Below, piece after piece: positions 35,170 to 44,484 of a DNA stretch of 64,000 nt. Within the stretch, counting starts at the first letter, position 1. The number at the start of each line of letters is the position of its first letter. Under the pieces are notes generated by a model. That model did not search any database. It saw nothing but the letters and a program-made list of their open reading frames with translations, and was not told the origin of the DNA. The DNA comes from Maioricimonas rarisocia (GTDB lineage: Bacteria > Planctomycetota > Planctomycetia > Planctomycetales > Planctomycetaceae): assembly GCF_007747795.1 (NCBI RefSeq), contig NZ_CP036275.1, forward strand, positions 2,408,001-2,472,000. The letters run 5' to 3'. Position numbers and translations under genes: made by a program.

Positions 35170-36393
35170 ATGAAAACGAGTCGACGCGAGTTTCTGGCCG
35201 GGCTGGCGGGGGCGTCCGTCGTCGCATCGTTCGGCGGACCGGCTCCGGGCGTACTGCTGCATGCTGCCGAAGAGGTGGCCGACCACGAGCGGCTACTGGT
35301 TGTTGTGCAGCTGTCGGGCGGCAATGACGGGCTGAACACGGTAATTCCCTTCCGTGAAGAGGCGTACTACGAGAACCGCCCGACACTCGCCGTGCCGCGC
35401 GATGACGTGATCCGCATCGATGCCGGGACGGGGCTGAATCCGGTAATGACCGGCTTCGCTGAACTGCTCGAAGCGGGACAGCTGGCAATCGTACAGGGCG
35501 TCGGGTACCCGCAGCCGAACCGTTCGCATTTCGAGTCGATGGACATCTGGCACACCTGCCGCCGGAAGGATGAGCCCCGCGAGAGCGGCTGGCTGGGCCG
35601 CTATCTCGAAGCGGCTGGAGCACAGAACTCAACCGACGTTCCGGCCATGCATCTGGGGCAGGAGAAGCAGCCACTGGCACTCGCCTCGCGCGATGTTCGG
35701 GTGCCGTCGGTCCGGTCACTCGAGCGGTTCCGGCTGGAACTTGGAAGCAATCAGCGGCTCGAAGAGGCCGTCCGCGCAGCGGTGAGAGACGAGCGCGAGT
35801 CGCAGGACGAGCTGCTGGCGTTTGTGCAGTCCACGACCAGTTCGGCTCTGGACGCCAGCGAACGCATCGCCGCGGCCAGTGGCGGCTATCAGTCGCAGGT
35901 GGAGTATCCCGCGACCGGGCTGGGGCAGAAACTCAGAACCGTGGCGCAACTGATCGATGCCGGACTGGGGACGCGGATTTACTATGTCGCGATCGATGGC
36001 TTCGACACGCATTCGCGGCAGAAGGCGGCGCACGAGTCGTTGCTGCGCCAGGTGAGCGATGCGATGGCCGTCTTTCTTCGCGACGTTGCCGCGCATGGTC
36101 ATGGCGAACGTGTGCTGGCGATGTGCTTCAGCGAGTTCGGCCGTCGCGTGAAGGAGAACGCCAGCGAAGGGACCGACCACGGTGCGGCTGCGCCGGTGTT
36201 TCTGTTGGGCACGCCGGTCGTCAGCGGCCTGATCGGTCAGCATCCCCGGCTGGATGATCTGGACGGCGGTGATCTGAAGCATCACACGGACTTCCGCAGC
36301 GTGTATGCGACGCTTCTGCAGCGGTGGTTCGGTGTCGACAGCGAGCCGGTCCTGGGTGAGTCGTATGAGCCGGTCGACGCCATCCGGACCTGA
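35170..36393 (+). CDS. DUF1501 family protein, Tat-exported
   Basis: A 407-residue protein. AAGGAG six bases upstream favours the ATG at 35170 over one at 35152, and leads straight into a twin-arginine signal (KTSRREFLAGLAGASVVASFG). The DUF1501 core is complete: LLVVVQLSGGNDGLNTVIPF, NRSHFESMDIWHTC, GWLGRYL, AIDGFDTHSRQ, MCFSEFGRRVKENASEGTDHGAAAPVF and a C-terminal HHTDFRSVYATLLQRWFG. It forms a two-gene unit with the DUF1800 gene. It probably acts outside the cytoplasm; the activity of the family is not established. Confidence 0.92.
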   Translation: MKTSRREFLAGLAGASVVASFGGPAPGVLLHAAEEVADHERLLVVVQLSGGNDGLNTVIPFREEAYYENRPTLAVPRDDVIRIDAGTGLNPVMTGFAELLEAGQLAIVQGVGYPQPNRSHFESMDIWHTCRRKDEPRESGWLGRYLEAAGAQNSTDVPAMHLGQEKQPLALASRDVRVPSVRSLERFRLELGSNQRLEEAVRAAVRDERESQDELLAFVQSTTSSALDASERIAAASGGYQSQVEYPATGLGQKLRTVAQLIDAGLGTRIYYVAIDGFDTHSRQKAAHESLLRQVSDAMAVFLRDVAAHGHGERVLAMCFSEFGRRVKENASEGTDHGAAAPVFLLGTPVVSGLIGQHPRLDDLDGGDLKHHTDFRSVYATLLQRWFGVDSEPVLGESYEPVDAIRT

Positions 36394-36775
36394 TCGATTC
36401 GCTGCAGTCGAGCGTCGGGAGCAATCTGCTCCATCTTGCGCCACATCGCAGAGTTCGCCGACCCGCAGCCTTTGACGATTGCTGTCGGGTGAATGCTTTC
36501 TTCGATCCGGGTGTTTCCCGTTCTCCCGATCCCGTGTACGATGCAGAGTCGTTTCGCGGCGATTCGGGAGACGCGTTCGCCGCAGGGAGGCGCGACTGAA
36601 TCGCTGGCGGTGTTGCTGATGCTGCCCCGAGTCCACGGACATTCGGCAACGACGGGGCCAAACGTGCCTGGAGTCCACCCGGACGAGTGGGCATTGCGAC
36701 GGGAGAACCTGATTCCCCCCTGACGGCGCGGGGAGGAATTCGGAGACTCCGTGGCACGTGAGAAAGTCGTTTGCG
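36394..36775. other. Intergenic region before the PP2C gene
   Basis: About 380 bp with no supported gene. A small perfect hairpin GGAGCA-ATC-TGCTCC (36418-36432) lies just after the DUF1501 stop and could aid termination. No other structure was seen. Confidence 0.4.
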
Positions 36776-37705
36776 ATGGCGAAGCAACGGCAGGGAGTCT
36801 GGCCGATTCCCGAGTTCAACGCACTGGTCAGCCGGTACTTTCCCTCGCCCGTCGACGGCACGTCGCGGGTGTTCTACGAGTACGGCGGTGTCTCTGACCG
36901 GGGGCGGGTCAATCCGCACAACGAAGATCACTTCGCCGTGATCCACCGCACGCGGTCGCAGCACGCCGTGCTGTCAAATCTTCCCGAAGGTGACCTCGGG
37001 CTGCACAGTGACGAGGCGTACCTGCTGATCGTCGCCGACGGCGTGGGAGGGAACGCATTCGGCGAACTGGCGAGCCGTCTGGCAATCCGAACGCTCTGGG
37101 AAGTTGCCAGTCAGGCCGCTCACTGGATCATGCGGGTGAGCGACATCGATCTGGATGACATCCGCGAACGCGTCGATGCTCATGTCGAAGTCCTGCAGCG
37201 GTTCTTTCGCGAGCGGGCACTGTCGCAGCCGGCCACGGCTCAGATGGGTACAACCTGGACCTCGGCATACGTCATGGGCCAGGACGCCATCATCGCTCAC
37301 ATCGGGGACTCACGAGCGTATCTGTGCCGCAACGGACGACTTCGACGCGTCACCCGCGACCACACGCTGGCCCAGATGCTGATCGAGACCGGACTGCAGG
37401 CCGAGAAGGCGGACCGCTTTCAGCATGTGCTGGTGAACTGCTTCGGGGCTCACGCCTCGGAAACGAAGGCCGAGGTCCGCTGTGTGCATCTCGATGACGG
37501 CGACTCGCTGCTGCTGTGTACGGACGGTCTGACCAGACATCTGGACGACGCACAGATCGAGCAACATCTTTGCAGCCCGAAAACTCCGCAGGCGATATGC
37601 GAGAGTCTCGTCGGGGCAGCCGTGGAGGACGGTGGGACCGACAACGTGACCGCAGTGGTCGTGCGGATCAACGTGCCGGCCAGCGAAGCGGCGGTCGACT
37701 TCTGA
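36776..37705 (+). CDS. PP2C-family serine/threonine phosphatase
   Basis: A 309-residue cytoplasmic protein if started at ATG 36776 (GAGAAAG nine bases upstream); a GTG at 36758 would add six residues. Conserved PP2C motifs are intact: SDRGRVNPHNEDHFAV, VADGVGGNAFGELAS, MGTTWTSAYV, IAHIGDSRAYLCRNGRLRRVTRDHT, LLLCTDGLTRHLDD and GGTDNVTAVVV. The metal-binding aspartates are present, so an active Mg/Mn-dependent phosphatase is expected. It is a natural counterpart to Hanks kinases such as the one at 13329, though not adjacent. Confidence 0.92.
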   Translation: MAKQRQGVWPIPEFNALVSRYFPSPVDGTSRVFYEYGGVSDRGRVNPHNEDHFAVIHRTRSQHAVLSNLPEGDLGLHSDEAYLLIVADGVGGNAFGELASRLAIRTLWEVASQAAHWIMRVSDIDLDDIRERVDAHVEVLQRFFRERALSQPATAQMGTTWTSAYVMGQDAIIAHIGDSRAYLCRNGRLRRVTRDHTLAQMLIETGLQAEKADRFQHVLVNCFGAHASETKAEVRCVHLDDGDSLLLCTDGLTRHLDDAQIEQHLCSPKTPQAICESLVGAAVEDGGTDNVTAVVVRINVPASEAAVDF

Positions 37706-37725
37706 TGCAGCGCTGCACCCCATCA

Positions 37726-37750
37726 TGTCGTCCCTGCCGCCGGGACGACA
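37726..37750 (+). terminator. Strong hairpin after the PP2C gene
   Basis: A perfect 9-bp stem TGTCGTCCC/GGGACGACA around a 7-base loop, 20 bp after the stop. A 12-bp palindrome TGCAGCGCTGCA lies just before it. There is no T-tract, so it may be a Rho-independent-like barrier or part of the next gene's leader. Confidence 0.45.
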
Positions 37751-37901
37751 GCCGGGCAGTTGCCAACGATGGGCAACTCGTGCAATCATCTTCCCATGCG
37801 GCGATCATGTACCGCACCGCGTACGATCGGTGACGCTCCTGTCGCGTGCGCGAAGACTTCACTTCACTCAAACCGGACAGCAGCCCACCGGAGAACGATT
37901 T

Positions 37902-38858
37902 ATGTCTGAACACACCAGCTCACCGCAAAGCCTGATGGGCCGTCGCGGGCTTCTGAAGTCTGCACTGGGCGGAACGGCCATGGCGGCATTGGGGGCGGCG
38001 CCGCACGCAGCACTCGCCGCCGAACCGGCCGCGGTGAAAGGAAACATCCGGCAGTCGATCGTGTTCTGGTGTTTCAACGCCGCTGGCGATCAGTGGGACA
38101 TCGAGAAGACGTCGCAGGTTGCAAAATCGCTGGGATGCCAGTCGGTCGAGCTGGTTGATCCGGCCGACTGGGGAACGCTGAAGAAGCACGGTCTCGTCTG
38201 TGCGATCGCTCCCAACGGGATGCCGGGAGCTCCTTTCATGAAGGGCTTCAACAACCCCCGCTACCACGAAGAAGTGATCACGCGGACGAAGACCGCGATC
38301 GACGCCTGTGCCGATGCCGGCTTCCCCTCGGTCATTGCCTTTACGGGATTCAAGTACCGCGACGCAGAAGATCCGACCAGCGGCGAAATCTCGCCCGAGG
38401 AAGGTGCCGACAACTGCGTGAAGGGGCTCAAGCAGATTGCCGGCTACGCCGAGAAGAAAGGCGTGACCATCTGCCTCGAGCATCTCAACACGCGGGACGA
38501 CACGCATCCGATGAAAGGGCACCCCGGCTATCAGGGGGACGATGTCGACGACGTCGCCGACATGCTCCGCCGCGTCGACTCCCCCCGCGTCAAACTGCTG
38601 TTCGACATCTACCATGTCCAGATCATGAACGGTGATGTCATTCGCCGGCTGGGACAGCTCAAGGACATCATCGGTCACGTGCATACGGCCGGAAACCCGG
38701 GCCGCGGCGAACTCGATGAGGACCAGGAGATCCAGTACCCGGCGATCATGCGCAAGCTGGTCGAACTCGGATACGACGGCTATGTGGGGCAGGAGTTCAT
38801 CCCGACGCGAGACCCGCTCGCGGGGCTGACTCAGGCCGTCCGGCTGTGCGACGTCTGA
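37902..38858 (+). CDS. Tat-exported xylose-isomerase-like TIM-barrel protein (hydroxypyruvate isomerase-like)
   Basis: A 318-residue protein. The start is at 37902, with GGAG eight bases upstream and a twin-arginine-type signal (GRRGLLKSALGGTAMAALGA). The TIM barrel resembles hydroxypyruvate isomerase/sugar phosphate isomerase proteins, with the expected metal ligands E193 (CLEHLN), D235 (LLFDIYHVQIMNGD), H261 (GHVHTAGNPGRGE) and E298 (GQEFIP). An intracellular Hyi enzyme would not have a Tat leader, so the substrate is probably an extracytoplasmic sugar; this is an inference. The following gene is a flavoenzyme on the same strand. Confidence 0.85.
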   Translation: MSEHTSSPQSLMGRRGLLKSALGGTAMAALGAAPHAALAAEPAAVKGNIRQSIVFWCFNAAGDQWDIEKTSQVAKSLGCQSVELVDPADWGTLKKHGLVCAIAPNGMPGAPFMKGFNNPRYHEEVITRTKTAIDACADAGFPSVIAFTGFKYRDAEDPTSGEISPEEGADNCVKGLKQIAGYAEKKGVTICLEHLNTRDDTHPMKGHPGYQGDDVDDVADMLRRVDSPRVKLLFDIYHVQIMNGDVIRRLGQLKDIIGHVHTAGNPGRGELDEDQEIQYPAIMRKLVELGYDGYVGQEFIPTRDPLAGLTQAVRLCDV

Positions 38859-38889
38859 GCGTCTGCACGCCCTGATTCTCGCCCGATGA

Positions 38890-38915
38890 CCGGCGTTTCC
38901 TTCGGGGAGCGCCGG
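38890..38915 (+). terminator. Weak GC-rich hairpin
   Basis: CCGGCG/CGCCGG arms with partial pairing inside (TTTCC with GGGGA), 31 bp after the TIM-barrel gene stop. No T-tract. Confidence 0.3.
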
Positions 38916-39031
38916 CCGTCGGGGATGCGCCGGGGGCGGCACGTTTCAGAGACTGCCTCCATCCGCCGCACTCATTAACGAAACGGGGGCTGCCACGACC
39001 GGCTCCCCGACCGACGTTGTTCGAGATCCGT

Positions 39032-40171
39032 ATGGAAACGTACGACTGCATCGTAATCGGCGTCGGCGGAATCGGCAGCGCGTGTCTGTATCACCTGGCA
39101 CGGCGAGGCCATCGGGTGCTGGGACTGGAGCAGTTCGACGTTCCGACCGATCGCGGCAGTTCTCACGGCGAGTCGCGTGTCATCCGGCAGGCGTATTTCG
39201 AGCATCCCGACTACGTTCCTCTGCTCAAGCAGGCGTACGCCGGGTGGAGCGCACTCGAGGACGTCTCGGGCCGGTCCCTCTATCAGCCGACCGGTATCCT
39301 TGTGGCGGGCCCGGCCGATGGTGAAGCCGTCGCAGGTTGCCGGCTCGCGGCCAGCCAGCATCAGTTGTCGATCGAGAATCTTTCTACGGCTCAGGCGATG
39401 GGGCGGTTTCCGGGCCTTGTCATCCCGCAGAACCTCGATGTGGTCTTCGAACGGGACGCCGGATTCCTGTTCGTCGAAGACTGTGTCCGGGCCCACGCGG
39501 ATGCCGCCCTTGCAGCGGGAGCGGAACTGCGGACTCGCGAACGGGTCCGGTCCTGGCAATCGAATGGGGGAACGGTCCGGCTCTTGACGGACCGCGGACG
39601 ATATGAAGCATCGCGAGTGATCATTACGGCCGGACCATGGTCGGCGCATCTCCTGTCGGAACTGAATCTGCCGCTGTCGGTCCTGCGCAAGGTGATGACC
39701 TGGCATGCCGACAGGTCTGGTGCGATGCGTGTCGAGAATGGTGCTCCGGTCTGGTTCATCGAGCTGCCGGAAGGCTGTTTCTATGGCGTGCCCGGAGTGG
39801 GGGGCGAATCCGTGAAGGTGGGAGAACACACCCGTGGCGAGGCGGTGACCGATCCGTTTACTGTCGATCGCGGACTGCGGGCCAGCGATCTGCTGCCGAT
39901 TCGCAGCATGCTCAAGCAGCTTCTGCCCGGCGTCTCTCCCGAACCGTCCCGACTGGCGGTCTGCATGTATACGAATTCGCCGGACGGGCACTTCATCGTG
40001 GACCGGTACCCGGGCAACGACTCGGTCGTACTGGCGGCGGGATTCTCCGGCCACGGCTTCAAGTTCGCGCCGGTCATCGGGGAAGCACTGGCCGACCTCG
40101 CGGACGCGGGCCGCACCGATCTGCCGATCGGCTTTCTCGGTCTGTCGCGTCTGCTTCAGAAAGCCGAGTAA
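39032..40171 (+). CDS. Monomeric sarcosine oxidase / N-methyltryptophan oxidase-like FAD enzyme
   Basis: A 379-residue flavoprotein. The ATG at 39032 is preferred to a TTG at 39017. The N-terminal Rossmann motif is GVGGIGSACLYHLARRG, followed by the LEQFDVPTDRGSSHGESRVIRQAYFEHPDYVPL block that is nearly diagnostic for the MSOX/MTOX group. The C-terminal segment AVCMYTNSPDGHFIVDRYP and AAGFSGHGFKFAPVIGE keeps C311, which matches the cysteine that binds FAD covalently in monomeric sarcosine oxidase. Expected reaction: oxidative demethylation of an N-methyl amino acid giving formaldehyde and H2O2. The substrate is not determined. No signal peptide. Confidence 0.9.
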   Translation: METYDCIVIGVGGIGSACLYHLARRGHRVLGLEQFDVPTDRGSSHGESRVIRQAYFEHPDYVPLLKQAYAGWSALEDVSGRSLYQPTGILVAGPADGEAVAGCRLAASQHQLSIENLSTAQAMGRFPGLVIPQNLDVVFERDAGFLFVEDCVRAHADAALAAGAELRTRERVRSWQSNGGTVRLLTDRGRYEASRVIITAGPWSAHLLSELNLPLSVLRKVMTWHADRSGAMRVENGAPVWFIELPEGCFYGVPGVGGESVKVGEHTRGEAVTDPFTVDRGLRASDLLPIRSMLKQLLPGVSPEPSRLAVCMYTNSPDGHFIVDRYPGNDSVVLAAGFSGHGFKFAPVIGEALADLADAGRTDLPIGFLGLSRLLQKAE

Positions 40172-40336
40172 ACCGCCGCCGTCAGAGAGCGTGGCATCGT
40201 CTGCCTGGTCACCGGCCGTCTCGACGGATTGGTCACACGATCCTGATGGCCCGGTCGACATGGCCGTCTGCGGTGGCAAGACCTGCAAACAGATGCTGAC
40301 GTTCGAGGATCGGCTGCTCGACGGCGCTGACCCGAT

Positions 40337-40921
40337 TCAGACAGGCGCGAATTGCCCCGCCGTCGGCTCGTAGCTGTAGAGGGTTCCCGTACGGTCATCG
40401 ACCACACACGCATGCAACCGCAGCGATCGGCGCTGCAGTCGTTCCCGGATGAACATGTGTGTCCGGACCGCGTCGAGCTGCTGCAGGACGTGTCGGCCGG
40501 CTCGTGTGACGTCTCCCGCCTGTTCGTGCGTCGCGACGATTCCGGAGTGCGGAACGCAGTGGTGCTGGCTGGATGCTGGCCCGGCGGGACTCCCCTGGTG
40601 ATCGCGGCACCGGCAGCGGGTGTGGCCGCAGATCACAAGGTACTGCACCGTGGTGGGCTGCAACGCAAACCACAGGGACGACAGAGTCGAAATGTCATCG
40701 ACGGCCGATTCGAGCGGCACGCGATTGCCGGCATTCTGTACGATGACCAGTTCTCCCGGCCTGGTCCCCAGCACATCGTCGACCGCGCAGGGCATGTCGC
40801 TGCAGGCGACCATCGCGATGACCGGTTCGTCACCGTAGCCGGCGGCACTCAGGAGTTCGCGGGACGAGGCGTAGTCGGACTCCTGTCCGAATCGGGTGTC
40901 GGTTGGCAATCGGTCGATCAT
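40337..40921 (-). CDS. Beta-carbonic anhydrase homologue with altered active site
   Basis: A 194-residue protein, last gene of the inorganic-carbon cluster, 50 bp after the SulP gene. The ATG at 40921 has GGAG nine bases upstream; an ATG at 40936 is an alternative with no ribosome site. The zinc ligands of beta-CAs are present: C40 in ACSDMPC, then H100 and C103 in VICGHTRCRC. PGELVIVQNAGNRV matches the usual PGDLFVVRNAGN. The Asp (D42) of the catalytic Asp/Arg dyad is kept but the usual CSDSR arginine is Pro44, and the final region is divergent (YSYEPTAGQFAPV). It may be a CA of altered activity or a bicarbonate-binding regulator. It is cytoplasmic, with no signal peptide. Confidence 0.75.
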   Translation of the reverse strand: MIDRLPTDTRFGQESDYASSRELLSAAGYGDEPVIAMVACSDMPCAVDDVLGTRPGELVIVQNAGNRVPLESAVDDISTLSSLWFALQPTTVQYLVICGHTRCRCRDHQGSPAGPASSQHHCVPHSGIVATHEQAGDVTRAGRHVLQQLDAVRTHMFIRERLQRRSLRLHACVVDDRTGTLYSYEPTAGQFAPV

Positions 40922-40970
40922 GCTGCTGTTCTCCATTGTGGCCCGGACGATCAGTTTCCCGCTTGAGACA

Positions 40971-42980
40971 TCAGGAGACGGAAGTGGCCGTCACGTGCTC
41001 CGGAGCGGCACGGGGCTGTCCGTTGACCGGCACGAACGGTTCCTGCCGGACGACCTGCACGGATTCCGCACAGACGGTCACGGCGTGTTGCGGCAACAGC
41101 TCGGCGCGGACGAAGTCGAGGAAGGCGTCACACGCATCGGCATCGAGGACCGCTTCGATCCGGACCAGCAGAGTTGCCTGACGCTTCTGCCCGTTGTGGG
41201 ATGGCTTCCGCGGTCCGGAACAGGGAATGATCGCGTAGCCGCCCGCTCCACGCGCCAGCAGTTCGCTCTCGAGCCGCTCTTCGAGCATGTCCTCCGCTAC
41301 GACTGTGATGCGTCGCTGGGCGAACAGCGACCGTTTGCGGGCGGCATGTTCGTGACGGGCGAGCGGCGTGTGACTTTCGAGTCCGACGATCGTCAGGTCG
41401 AGTCCGGCAAGTTCGAAGTCGTCCTTCATTTCATGCAGCTTGTCCATCACGCTGTGATCGACGAGCTGCGTGTTCGACAGGTCGAGTATGACGTTCTGCC
41501 GCTGCCCTAGGCCGAGGTCGCGGATCTGCCGACGAATCGGGATCCAGTTGCTGAAGACGGCCGAATGATGTGTACGGATCAGGCGGGTGTCCGCATCCAC
41601 CTGTTCGACGTCGACATACGCCTTGAAGAGCGAACGCAGCGGTACGCCGTTGACGAGGTGGATGATCATCTTCAACGAGATGCCGATGGCGATCCCGATG
41701 AGCAGATCGGTTGCCAGAACGGCGACGAGCGTCGTCGTGAAGACGGCAAACTGTTCGCGGCCGATCTTGAAGACGTTTACGAACTCGGACGGATGCGCCA
41801 GGCGAAACCCCGTGTAAACCAGCATCGCCGCCAGCGAGGCCAGCGGAATGCGATGCAGGACGGTCGGTATCAGCGCCACGCAGACAAGCAGAAAGACGCC
41901 GTGCCACATGTTGGCAAAGCGGGTGCGTGCACCGTTGTCGATGTTCGCTTTGCTGCGGACGATCTCGGAGATCATCGGCAGTCCGCCGACCAGCGAGGCA
42001 CACAGGTTGCCGACGCCGACGGCAAGCACGTCCCGGTCCAGGGTGGTCTTCCGCTTCCAGGGATCGATGATGTCGATCGCCTTCGCGCTCAGCAGTGATT
42101 CGAGACTGCCGATGATGAAGAACATCATCACCCACTTCCACGCCTTCGGTTCGCTGAGGGCGCCGAACGCCGGGAACGTGATCTCGTCGAACATGCCGAA
42201 CACGCGATCGGGCATCGCTACCAGAAACTGCTCGCCGAGCGGATAGCGGTGTCCGCTGAGGACATAGTGGTGCGGTTCCATCAGGTGGAATGCCATCCCC
42301 ATCGGCACTGCGGCGAACAGCACGGCCATGGGGGCGGGAATCATCCGCAGCGGGCGAAATCGCCGACCGGCCAGCGGCCACAGGAACATGATTGCCAGAC
42401 TGACGCCGCCGATCGCGGCAATGGCCGGATTGGCTTCGGCAATGAAGTGCGGGATCTCGCCGAGCAGTTCCAGCGGCTCTCCTCTGGCTTCCACGCCGAG
42501 CGCGACGGGAAACTGTTTGGCGATGATGATCACACCGATCGCGGCCAGCATGCCGTGCACGGCTGAGACCGGGAAGAATTCACCCAGAATGCCGGCCCGG
42601 AAGATGGCGAACAGGATCTGCAGGACGGCCGCGGCCACGCCGACCGCCAGCGCTGCCTTGTAGGCCGCCATGTCGGCGACACTGAAGCCGCCCGTCATGC
42701 CGTCGCCACCGAAGTCCTCGATGCAGCCGATGGCGATCACGATCAGCCCGGCAGCCGGCCCCTTGATCGTGAGTTCCGAATCGCTGATGAACGTCGTGAC
42801 GATCGCCCCGATGATAGCCGTAAACACACCGGCGATCGGCGGGTAGCCGCACGCGAGCGAGATCCCCAGGCAGAGCGGCAGTGCAATCAGAAAGACGAGG
42901 AATCCTGCCAGCACGTCGTTGCGGAAGTACTGGCGGAAGCCGGCTGCATTGCCGCGGGGAGTGTCAGTCGGTGCTGACAT
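40971..42980 (-). CDS. SulP-family anion/bicarbonate transporter with STAS and C-terminal PII-like domain
   Basis: A 669-residue inner-membrane protein. Residues about 15-460 are the SulP transport domain: [41 protein letters not shown], and a conserved late block [27 protein letters not shown]. Residues about 475-550 are a STAS domain ([23 protein letters not shown]). About 555-650 look like a PII-like domain ([27 protein letters not shown] ... [16 protein letters not shown]). SulP proteins of the BicA group import HCO3-; the neighbourhood (DabA, DabB, CA) argues for bicarbonate here, though sulfate cannot be excluded from sequence. GGAG eight bases upstream; the start overlaps the preceding gene by 17 bp. 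Confidence 0.85.
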   Translation of the reverse strand: MSAPTDTPRGNAAGFRQYFRNDVLAGFLVFLIALPLCLGISLACGYPPIAGVFTAIIGAIVTTFISDSELTIKGPAAGLIVIAIGCIEDFGGDGMTGGFSVADMAAYKAALAVGVAAAVLQILFAIFRAGILGEFFPVSAVHGMLAAIGVIIIAKQFPVALGVEARGEPLELLGEIPHFIAEANPAIAAIGGVSLAIMFLWPLAGRRFRPLRMIPAPMAVLFAAVPMGMAFHLMEPHHYVLSGHRYPLGEQFLVAMPDRVFGMFDEITFPAFGALSEPKAWKWVMMFFIIGSLESLLSAKAIDIIDPWKRKTTLDRDVLAVGVGNLCASLVGGLPMISEIVRSKANIDNGARTRFANMWHGVFLLVCVALIPTVLHRIPLASLAAMLVYTGFRLAHPSEFVNVFKIGREQFAVFTTTLVAVLATDLLIGIAIGISLKMIIHLVNGVPLRSLFKAYVDVEQVDADTRLIRTHHSAVFSNWIPIRRQIRDLGLGQRQNVILDLSNTQLVDHSVMDKLHEMKDDFELAGLDLTIVGLESHTPLARHEHAARKRSLFAQRRITVVAEDMLEERLESELLARGAGGYAIIPCSGPRKPSHNGQKRQATLLVRIEAVLDADACDAFLDFVRAELLPQHAVTVCAESVQVVRQEPFVPVNGQPRAAPEHVTATSVS

Positions 42981-44484
42981 GGTGCGAACTCCGAACGGTT
43001 AGTGGTAAGGCGATTGATTCGTTGAGAGCCGCCGAAGCGGCATCGATGCCAGCGGTTGCGGGAGAACGGTCGTCGTTCTGCGGCGAACGGGCCGGACCGA
43101 GATGTTCACGGGCCCGGACCAGCTGCATGGCCGCGTGGTACCGGGATGCGATACCCGGCTGGGGGAACAGTCCGCCACCGAGAATCAGCAGTGCCAGTCC
43201 CATGACGGCCAGGCGTTCCGGAAGGCGCCCCCGCAGGGGGATCGACGTGACGTGCACGGTGCCGGTGAACAGCTGGAAGTACGTCTGCACCACGGCAATC
43301 CCGTTGAGTGCAGCAGCGGCCACCACGGCCATGCCGAGAAACGACCACTCCTGCACGGCACCATCGACAAGCAGTTCGGTTCCGACGAACCCGAATGTGC
43401 CGGGGAATCCAACGCTCGCCAGTCCGGTCAGCAGAAAGAACGCGGCCAGCGTCGGCGTGTGCTCGTAGAGACCGTGATAGTCGGTCAGCGTGATCCGTCC
43501 GGTGCGGGCTTCGATCGACCGCAAAGTCAGCCCGAAGCCTCCCAGTGCGAGTCCGACGGACAGCCAGACGGAGAGGGCGCCCGTCAGACCGACGGGCGTG
43601 GCGATCTCCAGTCCGACGAGCACCAGCGCCGAGTGGCTCAGAAACAGATAGCAGAAGAAGCGGCGTGCCTCCCGCTGAACGAGCGCCATGCCGGAAGCGT
43701 AGACCGCAGTCACCAGCGAGATAAGAGCCAGGCTCTGCAGGGCCCAGTCGGGAGCCACCGGCAAGAGCAGTCGGATGGCGGCATACGCTCCGGGAATCGG
43801 CGTCACGAACAACAGGGCGCTGCCGAAGCTGGCATGTTCGAACAGGTCCGTCATCCAGCAGTGAAAAGGAGCGATCCCGCTGCGGATCAGGATGCCGACG
43901 ATCATCAGCGCCAGTCCCCATGCGGGGGCCGTTCCTGCAATACCGTCCAGTTTGACCGACAGGCATCCCAGCGCCAGCGCGAAGACCGAAACACCCATGT
44001 ACAGCACGTAGACCCGGGTGGGCCTGCGACGCTCCTTCAATTCGAACCAGGGAGGGATCGTGCTGGCCGCCAGCAGGGTTACGAGCAGCCACGGCGAACG
44101 ACAACTGAGCGTGGCCAGCAGGATCGATTCGGACACCAGAGCCCGACCGAACGAGAAGCGACGGACCTTGGTCCGCAACGTGGCGACCGTCGTCATCAGA
44201 TACAGCAGAGCCGACAACGGCAGCAGCGGTGCGCTCAGTTCGTCGATGATCAGCACCTCGTCCCCCAGGAGTCGCGAGACGACGTCCCAGCGGTCATGAG
44301 CTTCGAACTGATGCAGCGTCGCAAAGTCCTGCCAGGCGCCGACCGTGCAGAGCAGCGTGAGACTGGTGACGGCAATGCATCGCCGGCGAATACGGTCGGC
44401 GTCGCGCGTTCCCGCAAGCCATGCCACTCCCAGCAGCGGGAGCAGAATCGCGCATTCAAGCCAGGGAAGGTGTAACTCGATCAT
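42964..44484 (-). CDS. NuoM/NuoN-like membrane protein, second PF00361-type subunit
   Basis: A 506-residue polytopic protein; ATG 44484 overlaps the dabB stop as ATGA and AAGAG is six bases upstream, whereas an in-frame extension to 44586 is arginine-rich noise. It follows the proton-translocating NADH-quinone oxidoreductase/Mrp antiporter fold ([69 protein letters not shown]). The usual Lys before SGIAPFHxW is R201, and the conserved membrane Glu of the first half is not seen ([15 protein letters not shown]). It may be a structural partner of DabB rather than an independent proton channel. No other complex I genes are near. Confidence 0.8.
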   Translation of the reverse strand: MIELHLPWLECAILLPLLGVAWLAGTRDADRIRRRCIAVTSLTLLCTVGAWQDFATLHQFEAHDRWDVVSRLLGDEVLIIDELSAPLLPLSALLYLMTTVATLRTKVRRFSFGRALVSESILLATLSCRSPWLLVTLLAASTIPPWFELKERRRPTRVYVLYMGVSVFALALGCLSVKLDGIAGTAPAWGLALMIVGILIRSGIAPFHCWMTDLFEHASFGSALLFVTPIPGAYAAIRLLLPVAPDWALQSLALISLVTAVYASGMALVQREARRFFCYLFLSHSALVLVGLEIATPVGLTGALSVWLSVGLALGGFGLTLRSIEARTGRITLTDYHGLYEHTPTLAAFFLLTGLASVGFPGTFGFVGTELLVDGAVQEWSFLGMAVVAAAALNGIAVVQTYFQLFTGTVHVTSIPLRGRLPERLAVMGLALLILGGGLFPQPGIASRYHAAMQLVRAREHLGPARSPQNDDRSPATAGIDAASAALNESIALPLTVRSSHHVSTD

